Shown here one piece after another: positions 1 through 4,789 of a DNA stretch of 23,409 bases (position 1 is its first letter; each line of letters starts with the position of its first letter). The translations under genes and the position numbers were made by a program. The notes under the pieces are model-generated. The model searched no databases. It worked only from the letters and a program-made list of their open reading frames with translations, and was not told where the DNA came from. The stretch covers positions 1 to 23,409 of the IMG/VR virus record IMGVR_UViG_3300025168_000695; one strand, 5' to 3'. Source of the DNA: a virus.

Positions 1-33
1 GTGATGACTAAGAAGAAGGTGGCAGATGTATAA
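1..33 (+). CDS. 3' end of a truncated upstream gene (last 10 codons)
   Basis: An open frame enters from the left edge and stops at TAA 31-33, leaving ten lysine-rich codons. It overlaps the start of the next gene (ATG at 26) by eight bases, which matches the overlapping style of the rest of this cassette. That is the only reason to treat it as the tail of a real gene. Function cannot be judged. Confidence 0.4.
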   Translation: MMTKKKVADV

Positions 34-244
34 ACCAGAAACAGGTAAGTGGACTCTTACAGCTGTACAGCAGAAGGAGTTGGATAAGAAAGATTGGGAA
101 GTAATACCAAACGCTAGATTCTTAGATCTATACCATGACGACTTCGAAGGCGATGCATGGGATCAAGTATGCCAAGTGTTTGACAAAGAGAAGGTAGCTG
201 ACAAACTGACGTTGTTGGTTGTGGGAGTGAAGACTAATGAGTAA
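26..244 (+). CDS. Small hypothetical protein, 72 aa
   Basis: I do not recognise this protein. It is a 72-residue acidic soluble polypeptide with no signal peptide or membrane segment; the middle (about residues 30-50) is rich in Asp, Glu and Trp. The ATG at 26 is preceded by a purine-rich AAGGTGG sequence, a plausible ribosome binding site. Its stop overlaps the start of the next gene at 237 by eight bases, so the two are probably translationally coupled. It opens the run of small early-type genes that ends at the primase. One exact CTGTACAG palindrome (63-70) lies inside it. That it is coding rests on the overlaps and tight packing; function is unknown. Confidence 0.7.
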   Translation: MYKPETGKWTLTAVQQKELDKKDWEVIPNARFLDLYHDDFEGDAWDQVCQVFDKEKVADKLTLLVVGVKTNE

Positions 245-407
245 ACTTACCTATACAGAAATACAGCAACGGATTGATGCTGTAGAGGGCAGATATTACA
301 AAGGTCACAATCAAAGCGAGGAGTGGTGGAGGATCACAGGAGATGTACACACTACCGATAGAAGGTTGTGGACTTATTATCATAATTTATTGAATGAGAG
401 AAAATGA
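237..407 (+). CDS. Small hypothetical protein, 56 aa
   Basis: This is a short gene read directly from the sequence: ATG at 237, TGA at 405-407, 56 residues. It fills the gap between the genes at 26 and 404 exactly. It overlaps the upstream stop by eight bases and the downstream start by four (ATGA), the pattern used throughout this arm. The product is polar and aromatic, with a Trp-Trp pair near residues 30-31 and Tyr-rich ends. No domain is recognisable. Confidence comes from the two overlaps rather than from homology. Confidence 0.6.
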   Translation: MSKLTYTEIQQRIDAVEGRYYKGHNQSEEWWRITGDVHTTDRRLWTYYHNLLNERK

Positions 408-589
408 CTGTACAGAAAAAGAAATACGTTGTTTATGCCAGAGAAGTATCCTACTATAAGCGAATTGCTGAAGGTACGAGTGAGCTAGACGTTAAGAAAA
501 AGATGGAACGCTTACTGACAAAAGACACGTTTGATTTTGTACACCAAGAGTTTTATATTGCAGATATTGATGAGGAGGAAAACAAATGA
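404..589 (+). CDS. Small hypothetical protein, 61 aa
   Basis: This 61-residue protein is not recognised. It looks like a small alpha/beta polypeptide: a basic N-terminal strand (residues 1-12), a central Lys/Glu-rich helix (about 28-40) and an acidic C-terminus. The start overlaps the preceding stop as ATGA, and the stop overlaps the next ATG at 586 in the same way. A GAGGAGG-like stretch at its 3' end serves as the ribosome binding site for the next gene. An exact CTGTACAG palindrome (408-415) covers codons 2-5. Function is unknown; probably a non-essential early or accessory gene by position. Confidence 0.7.
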   Translation: MTVQKKKYVVYAREVSYYKRIAEGTSELDVKKKMERLLTKDTFDFVHQEFYIADIDEEENK

Positions 590-798
590 AATATAGAATA
601 TATAGACACCCAGAAGGCATAGGATTAAACGGTAAAGAGTTTGCATTAGATGATAAAAAAGATATCATGCTTTTTACCACTGTTAAAGATGCTGTACAGT
701 TTTTAGTAAAAGCTGTTGGCAAAGCCGTGACCAGAACACAGCTAGAAGATAATCACGGATTACATATCGAGGAAAACATAGAGGAGGATGACGAATGA
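586..798 (+). CDS. Small hypothetical protein, 70 aa
   Basis: This is a 70-residue protein with no recognised family. It has a basic, Tyr-rich N-terminus, a hydrophobic middle (about residues 28-48) that reads as an amphipathic helix rather than a membrane span, and a very acidic C-terminal tail (about 60-70). The ATG at 586 is preceded by GAGGAGG and overlaps the upstream stop as ATGA. The downstream helix-turn-helix gene starts inside its stop codon. Its position directly before a putative regulator suggests co-expression, but nothing in the sequence indicates a role. A CTGTACAG palindrome lies at 692-699. Confidence 0.7.
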   Translation: MKYRIYRHPEGIGLNGKEFALDDKKDIMLFTTVKDAVQFLVKAVGKAVTRTQLEDNHGLHIEENIEEDDE

Positions 799-968
799 AC
801 GTAAAAAAGATTATACAGGATAAAAAGATTGATCCTAAAGATTTTGCTAGAGAGTTAGATGTATCTGTCACGCATGTATATAACCTGATTGATGGTAAGT
901 ATAATCCTAGCATGAAACTGATGAAAAAGATTAGACAAACTTATGATATACCATTAGGTGGTATTTGA
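795..968 (+). CDS. Minimal Cro/XRE-type helix-turn-helix DNA-binding protein, 57 aa
   Basis: This small gene has ATG at 795 and TGA at 966-968. The 57-residue product reads as one lambda-repressor-like HTH domain: a helix at about 14-21 (DFARELDVS), the turn, and a recognition helix at about 24-33 (VTHVYNLIDG), followed by a conserved-looking Asn-Pro (37-38) and a C-terminal Lys-rich helix. Cro/XRE proteins bind palindromic operators, usually as dimers, and repress or activate phage genes. It overlaps its neighbours (ATGA at the start, TGATG at the end) and lies among small early-type genes, so it may tune this arm's transcription. There is no integrase or partner repressor in the window, so lysogeny cannot be inferred. 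The fold assignment is fairly firm; its target is unknown. Confidence 0.7.
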   Translation: MNVKKIIQDKKIDPKDFARELDVSVTHVYNLIDGKYNPSMKLMKKIRQTYDIPLGGI

Positions 969-1204
969 TGACAAAAGATTATAAATACACTTATAAGGTA
1001 GAACAACACACTGTAGACGTAAGATATTATACTGTACAGTCTGATGTTAAGTTGACAGAGGAGGAGTGCAAAGAGAAAACTACTGAAGTGACACTGACTA
1101 ATGGCAGTGAACACGTTATGAAAAACAGCAAGGTTAAATTTCACGGTATAGAATATGGGGCTGACACGCAAATTACTGTACACGGAGAGGTGGAGGAGGA
1201 TTAG
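968..1204 (+). CDS. Small hypothetical protein, 78 aa
   Basis: This 78-residue protein is not recognised. It alternates Thr, Val, Tyr and Lys over most of its length, which suggests a small beta-rich fold, and it ends in an acidic tail. I chose the ATG at 968, which overlaps the upstream TGA by one base; an in-frame TTG at 965 is a less likely alternative. The stop at 1202-1204 abuts the next ATG at 1205. A GGAGGAGG-type purine run at its 3' end is the ribosome binding site for that next gene. One exact CTGTACAG (1032-1039) and one near-match (1176-1183) fall inside it. Function is unknown. Confidence 0.7.
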   Translation: MTKDYKYTYKVEQHTVDVRYYTVQSDVKLTEEECKEKTTEVTLTNGSEHVMKNSKVKFHGIEYGADTQITVHGEVEED

Positions 1205-1465
1205 ATGGGTAAATATAAACGCTATATAGAAGAACAGGACGACAAAACTTGGAAGGACATAGCAAAGTTATGTAGAGAATCAGAAGCTGTAGACGAGGTC
1301 TTATTCCACGTAGACATTATGATGACTAAGGGTAAGATGTTTCTACCGATAGGATATTCGTGGACAGAGTTTGAAGAGCAAGTTAGAGAATTATGGGACG
1401 AAATATGGGAAGATTATAAACAGGAGGTACACAATGAAAACGAACAGGCAAAAACTGAAGATTGA
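1205..1465 (+). CDS. Small acidic hypothetical protein, 86 aa
   Basis: This is an 86-residue, strongly acidic and Trp-rich protein with helical character (about residues 5-28 and 52-75). It has no recognised domain, signal or membrane span. It starts directly after the preceding stop behind a GGAGGAGG purine run. Its last 32 bases overlap the next gene, whose ATG lies at 1434 in another frame; this is the longest overlap in the cassette. The acidic, compact make-up would fit a phage inhibitor or adaptor protein, but that is a guess from composition only. Confidence 0.65.
   Translation: MGKYKRYIEEQDDKTWKDIAKLCRESEAVDEVLFHVDIMMTKGKMFLPIGYSWTEFEEQVRELWDEIWEDYKQEVHNENEQAKTED
1422..1427 (+). promoter_or_regulatory. 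Ribosome binding site AGGAGG for the gene at 1434
   Basis: A perfect AGGAGG lies six bases upstream of the ATG at 1434, inside the preceding coding region. It decides the start: the open frame extends upstream to 1371, but only the internal ATG has this signal. Confidence 0.7.
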
Positions 1466-1646
1466 ATTTGACGAATCATTTTATGAGAGTCGAGTTTTGG
1501 AAATAGTAGGAGATGACATACTTACTACACACCAGATGCAGATGATAAAAGGCTACTACAAGTTAGCCTATACACAAGGTGAGACTAGTGGTATTAAAAT
1601 AGCAAGGGAGAGATTTGACAATGCGTTTAAGACACCAAAACCGTAG
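1434..1646 (+). CDS. Small hypothetical protein, 70 aa
   Basis: This is a 70-residue protein of unknown family. It begins with a very basic stretch (residues 2-9) and continues with two likely helices (about 14-30 and 33-60), containing a Gly-Tyr-Tyr-Lys turn. The frame is open further upstream to 1371, but the ATG at 1434 has a perfect AGGAGG six bases before it. That start gives a 32-base overlap with the preceding gene. Its 3' end overlaps the next gene (ATG at 1621) by 26 bases. The basic N-terminus could contact nucleic acid, but no motif supports that. Confidence 0.65.
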   Translation: MKTNRQKLKIEFDESFYESRVLEIVGDDILTTHQMQMIKGYYKLAYTQGETSGIKIARERFDNAFKTPKP

Positions 1647-2163
1647 GTTTAATAGATTATCCTATATGGCAAATGATGGTAGAGCAAAGGCTGTACTGAA
1701 GAAATATTTAATTAGCAGAGGTCATAAGATTACAGACGATAAGGAAAACTTCTCATGGGATCTGTCTACGGTGTCTGATTCTGGCAGTGCTAGTTTTTGG
1801 GAGGTAGAAGTAAAGAATCAGTGGGGCAAGGTATGGAATGACAATTGGAAAGAGGTCAGGATACCACAGCGTAAGCAAAGACTGATTGACAAATTCTACC
1901 ACGAGGAGAATAAAGCAAAAGAGTATGGACAGGCTAATGATATTTCTAAGTTTGTCAGACCGTTAGAATTGACATTTGTCGTGTTGAACACACACTTAGA
2001 TCAAGGTTGGTTCATACCACATTGGGTGTTAGAAAATAGTCCTATACAGACTATACAGAATTCACGGCATGTTGACGCACCACATTTAAAAGAACCGTTT
2101 TTTCATGTGGATGTGAAACATGAGGATATTTATAAATTAGAATTGGACAGGATGGATGGATAA
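1621..2163 (+). CDS. Putative PD-(D/E)XK-fold nuclease, 180 aa
   Basis: The 180-residue product has a pattern resembling the PD-(D/E)XK nuclease core. An N-terminal helix (about 20-34) is followed by a strand with Asp47 in SWDLS, a strand with Glu63-Val-Lys65 in WEVEVKNQW, and a helix-leading IPQRKQ (81-86). This would be the usual Asp...Glu-X-Lys metal site followed by a Gln/Lys helix, as in restriction-type and resolvase nucleases. A second half (115-180) with a predicted strand FVVLNTH and Trp/His-rich turns is not assignable. The ATG at 1621 follows a GGGAGAG; an upstream TTG at 1615 is less likely. It overlaps the genes on both sides. If it is a nuclease, host DNA degradation or branch processing is the obvious role. 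Assignment is by motif spacing only. Confidence 0.45.
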   Translation: MRLRHQNRRFNRLSYMANDGRAKAVLKKYLISRGHKITDDKENFSWDLSTVSDSGSASFWEVEVKNQWGKVWNDNWKEVRIPQRKQRLIDKFYHEENKAKEYGQANDISKFVRPLELTFVVLNTHLDQGWFIPHWVLENSPIQTIQNSRHVDAPHLKEPFFHVDVKHEDIYKLELDRMDG

Positions 2164-2329
2164 AGTAATTAAAGCATTAAGAGAAGCTAGTGTGTCAGTA
2201 GCCTGTGGCTTAGATGACGGTGTGCTGTACAGAAAAGATATAGAACACATTCAGAAACAGATTACTATCATAGAGAATTTTTTAGAACCATTTGCTGTAG
2301 AGGAACTTACAGAGATGAGTAAGAAATGA
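2156..2329 (+). CDS. Small hypothetical protein, 57 aa
   Basis: This short gene runs from ATG at 2156, eight bases inside the end of the preceding gene, to TGA at 2327-2329, giving 57 residues. It looks helical: residues 1-15 are amphipathic, and residues 27-55 form a second long helix rich in Ile, Glu and Lys, possibly a coiled-coil hairpin. The next gene starts at 2326 in an ATGA overlap. A CTGTACAG palindrome lies at 2225-2232, here read as Leu-Tyr-Arg. No family is recognised; support comes from the overlaps at both ends. Confidence 0.6.
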   Translation: MDKVIKALREASVSVACGLDDGVLYRKDIEHIQKQITIIENFLEPFAVEELTEMSKK

Positions 2330-2493
2330 AGTGTTATAACTGTCAGACAGAATTAATCTGGGGAGGCGACCACGATTGTGAAGATGACGAAGAGCATGAG
2401 ATAGTGACAAATTTAAGTTGTCCTAACTGTGGTGCATTCCATTTAGTATATTGGGGAAAGAAAGAGGAAGATGAGCAACGACAGGGAACGTAG
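2326..2493 (+). CDS. Small zinc-ribbon protein, 55 aa
   Basis: The 55-residue product has two CxxC knuckles, Cys3/Cys6 (CYNC) and Cys32/Cys35 (CPNC), separated by a very acidic Asp/Glu/His stretch. This is the layout of a zinc ribbon, a fold used for binding nucleic acid or protein. The gene starts in an ATGA overlap with its upstream neighbour, and its last 23 bases overlap the membrane-peptide gene at 2471. Small zinc-ribbon proteins are common in phage early regions, where some act on host transcription or replication; the sequence does not say which. A zinc-binding role is likely; a more specific function is unknown. Confidence 0.6.
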   Translation: MKCYNCQTELIWGGDHDCEDDEEHEIVTNLSCPNCGAFHLVYWGKKEEDEQRQGT

Positions 2494-2608
2494 ACTAAAA
2501 GCCACAGGTAAGTGGTTTGCTAAACAGCAAAGAGGACGACTATGGCTTAATCATATTTTTCCTGTACTGCTAGTTATTAGCTTGATTTTGTTATTGGTTA
2601 ACATATGA
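2471..2608 (+). CDS. Single-span membrane peptide, 45 aa
   Basis: This gene encodes 45 residues: a basic cytoplasmic-type N-terminus (residues 1-26, many Arg and Lys), then one strongly hydrophobic segment (about 28-45) rich in Leu, Ile and Val that runs to the C-terminus. By the positive-inside rule the N-terminus would stay in the cytoplasm. The ATG lies 20 bases inside the zinc-ribbon gene, and the stop overlaps the primase start at 2605 as ATGA. Small membrane peptides of this kind can be superinfection-exclusion or inner-membrane inhibitors, or holin-like, but it sits in a replication context rather than beside lysis genes. Function is unresolved. Confidence 0.55.
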   Translation: MSNDRERRLKATGKWFAKQQRGRLWLNHIFPVLLVISLILLLVNI

Positions 2609-3384
2609 GAAATAAAGGAGTAAATATAAATGCAATCATTGATTCTATGGCTGTGCCAGAAGGCGTTACTCTTCGTAGTAACTGTCCTGTATGTGGTCAT
2701 AATAACAGCTTTTCTGTCACTGCTAACTCTGGTTATTTTCTGTATCATTGTTTCCATGCTGATTGTTCTGTTAGTGGGAAGATTAAAAAAGGTTTACAGC
2801 TTAATACTGTACAGCATAAGAAAAGTATAAACCTAAGCCTGTATAGAACCTTTTTTGTACCATTGGCTAGGTCACCAGAAGCAATAGACTATATAAGAAA
2901 AAATAACATAGAACACGCCTACTCCCAAAAGTTGGTCAATCTAGAACATGACGTTAGAGAAAACAGGGTAGTATTTTTTGTGTACGACAAGAACATGACA
3001 ATTGTTGATGCTGTGGGTAGGTCGTTAAAAAACAAAAAGCCTAAGTGGAAAAGATATGGTGCATCAAGAGTACCATTCGTGACAAATAATAAAAGCAAGA
3101 CTTGTGTCGTGGTTGAGGATTGTGCATCTGCCTGTGCAGTAACAAAAGCTGGAGTAGTAGGCGTATCACTCATGGGTACTAACTTGATAAAAGAGTATAT
3201 ACCATACCTGACAAAGTTTGACAGAGCTGTCATTGCACTTGACAAAGATGCCAGTTTAAAAACGCTGACAATTGCTAAAGAGTTATACACACATATGACT
3301 GTACATACTCTTATGATAGACACCGATATTAAGACGTGGACTACCGACCAGATACTAGAGAGATTTAGGGAGTATCACGCATGA
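2605..3384 (+). CDS. DNA primase, zinc-binding plus Toprim domain (T7 gp4 N-terminal half-like)
   Basis: This primase makes short RNA primers for lagging-strand synthesis. The 259-residue protein has an N-terminal zinc-binding module with Cys27, Cys30, Cys49 and Cys54 (CPVC...CFHADC), then a Toprim catalytic domain. The Toprim acidic motif is Glu171 in VVVEDCASAC and the Asp-X-Asp motif is Asp213/Asp215 in ALDKDA; these bind the metal ions. The length matches the primase half of T7 gp4, but here the helicase is a separate gene that starts in a four-base ATGA overlap at 3381. Such coupling would keep the two subunits in ratio. The start at 2605 overlaps the upstream membrane-peptide stop. A CTGTACAG palindrome lies at 2807-2814. 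The assignment is strong. Confidence 0.88.
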   Translation: MRNKGVNINAIIDSMAVPEGVTLRSNCPVCGHNNSFSVTANSGYFLYHCFHADCSVSGKIKKGLQLNTVQHKKSINLSLYRTFFVPLARSPEAIDYIRKNNIEHAYSQKLVNLEHDVRENRVVFFVYDKNMTIVDAVGRSLKNKKPKWKRYGASRVPFVTNNKSKTCVVVEDCASACAVTKAGVVGVSLMGTNLIKEYIPYLTKFDRAVIALDKDASLKTLTIAKELYTHMTVHTLMIDTDIKTWTTDQILERFREYHA

Positions 3385-4589
3385 CTATAGAAAAACAGTT
3401 ATTAGCACACTGCTTAAAAAAAGACTTTTATAAACAAGTAACTGATGTTATAGGAAAGGAGATGTTTGCCAATGGAGTGGGTACTATATTCGATACTATT
3501 GCTTTTGCTCATGTAAAATACAATAGTGATTTAACTGTAGAGGAACTTATGCACTTACACAGAGATAAGTTTCCCTCGATGCCAGATAGTTCTCGTGAGT
3601 CTGTAGAGGATGTTATTAAAGACTTGCGAAACTTCTCTGGTAACCCTGACATTACAAAAGACTTAGTGACAAATTTCTGGAGAAGAAATAAGGCACACGA
3701 GATAGGGTCAAAAGCGACTGACATTTGGCTAGGTCACGATGGTGACTATTCTGGGCTACAAAGTTTGGTTGACAATTTAGCTGACAAACAGCCACAGGAT
3801 GACAGTAATTTTATAAAGGTTGATGACAATGTGTCTGACTATTTAGAGGCATGTGAAAAGGGTTTTGATTTTAAGTTTGAGTTAGCACCGTTGAGAGATA
3901 GAATCAGTGGTGTAGGTAGGGGTAACTTAGGTATTATCTTTGCTAGACCAGAGACAGGTAAAACAACTTTCTGTACATACTTAGTGTCTGAGTATATTAA
4001 ACAAGGTTATAAGGTAGCGTACTTTGCTAATGAAGAACCGGGAAGGATGGTAAAAGGTAGGATATTTTGTTCCTATCTAGGCAAGTCAACCAGTGAATTG
4101 AAAGAAGATGTTGACAGATACGATGAGATATACGATAGAGAGATCAAACCTAACCTGTTGCTGTTGGAAGGTAGAGAAATATCCATAGCAGAGATTGACA
4201 AATTTGTAGAACTTAACAAGCCTGACATTGTCTTTGTAGATCAGTTAGATAAGGTTAACATTAGTAGTACATACTCAAGGGTAGATGAGAAACTTCGTGC
4301 TATATACGAAACATCAAGAGCGATAGCAAAGAAACGAGAGTGTATGGTCTGGGCTGTATCGCAAGCAAGTTATGAAGCCCACAATAGACAGGAGATAGAT
4401 TTTGCCATGTTAGAAAACTCCCGTACAGGCAAAGCAGCCGAGGCTGACATTATCATAGGGATTGGTAAGAACTTTGGAGATGAGGAAGATTACATACGAC
4501 ATTTGTGTGTTAGTAAGAATAAACTTACAGGTTGGCATGGCACAGTAACTTGTAGGATAGATATTAAGAAGGCGAGGTATATGCCATGA
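3381..4589 (+). CDS. Replicative DNA helicase, DnaB/T7 gp4 C-terminal type
   Basis: This is a hexameric 5'-3' helicase that unwinds the replication fork using nucleotide hydrolysis. The 402-residue protein has a helical N-terminal region (about 1-150) and a RecA-fold motor. The Walker A motif is at 188-196 (ARPETGKTT, with Lys194), and the following YKVAYFANEEPG stretch carries the catalytic-type Glu pair. Walker B is PDIVFVDQ with Asp287. A polar WAVSQ sensor motif and a C-terminal basic SKNKLTGWHG segment follow. It overlaps the primase upstream and the small gene at 4586 downstream, each by ATGA. Compared with T7, primase and helicase are split into two proteins that presumably interact. 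The first Walker A position is Ala rather than Gly, which is permitted. The assignment is strong. Confidence 0.9.
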   Translation: MTIEKQLLAHCLKKDFYKQVTDVIGKEMFANGVGTIFDTIAFAHVKYNSDLTVEELMHLHRDKFPSMPDSSRESVEDVIKDLRNFSGNPDITKDLVTNFWRRNKAHEIGSKATDIWLGHDGDYSGLQSLVDNLADKQPQDDSNFIKVDDNVSDYLEACEKGFDFKFELAPLRDRISGVGRGNLGIIFARPETGKTTFCTYLVSEYIKQGYKVAYFANEEPGRMVKGRIFCSYLGKSTSELKEDVDRYDEIYDREIKPNLLLLEGREISIAEIDKFVELNKPDIVFVDQLDKVNISSTYSRVDEKLRAIYETSRAIAKKRECMVWAVSQASYEAHNRQEIDFAMLENSRTGKAAEADIIIGIGKNFGDEEDYIRHLCVSKNKLTGWHGTVTCRIDIKKARYMP

Positions 4590-4789
4590 TAAAAAGAATA
4601 CATGTAAACCAACATTTAGTAAGGAAGAAAGCAGAGAAGTGTATCACAGTTAAAACTTATAAAGATAACAGGTACGCTAAGGAAGTAGAAATACTTGGGA
4701 AGAGCAAGGTTATTTACAGACCTGACAAACCACTATCTTGTGGAGCAAAAGTGTGGATAGAAACAGAGGCGGAGGTTATATTAAAATGA
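4586..4789 (+). CDS. Small basic hypothetical protein, 67 aa
   Basis: This 67-residue protein, very rich in Lys and Val, sits between helicase and DNA polymerase and overlaps both by ATGA. The sequence suggests a small all-beta fold: alternating hydrophobic residues around 17-36 (CITVKTYKD, EVEILG) and 40-66, with a Pro-Asp-Lys-Pro turn. A small basic beta-barrel in this position might bind nucleic acid or bridge helicase and polymerase, but no family is recognised and that is inference from place and composition only. Confidence 0.65.
   Translation: MIKRIHVNQHLVRKKAEKCITVKTYKDNRYAKEVEILGKSKVIYRPDKPLSCGAKVWIETEAEVILK

Larger units (their letters stand above)
63..2814. repeat. Cluster of CTGTACAG palindromes (six exact copies in 2.8 kb)
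   Basis: Exact copies of the 8-bp palindrome CTGTACAG start at 63, 408, 692, 1032, 2225 and 2807. Further copies in the same arm start at 5392, 7123 and 11836. I found none after 12096. All copies lie inside coding sequence and fall in three different reading frames, though the frame that spells Val-Gln is the most common. Near-matches with one or two changes start at 1176, 1691, 2562, 3299, 3971, 7020, 10277 and 11909. Confidence 0.5.

Noticed and set aside
1205-1465. Anti-restriction (DNA-mimic) protein
   Set aside because: The protein is acidic and helical, but composition alone is not evidence and no Ocr- or ArdA-like pattern is visible.
63-2814. LexA/SOS boxes
   Set aside because: The sites are the compact CTGTACAG, without the central spacer of CTGT-N8-ACAG boxes, and all lie inside genes rather than before them.
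3220-3300. TTGACA-like promoter elements within the primase gene
   Set aside because: Such hexamers are frequent in AT-rich DNA; no properly spaced -10 element or gene start follows.
4738-4785. N-terminal extension of the DNA polymerase
   Set aside because: The frame is open, but the 16 extra residues overlap the preceding gene and precede the exonuclease motif VLDIET; the ATG at 4786 gives the ATGA junction used throughout the arm.
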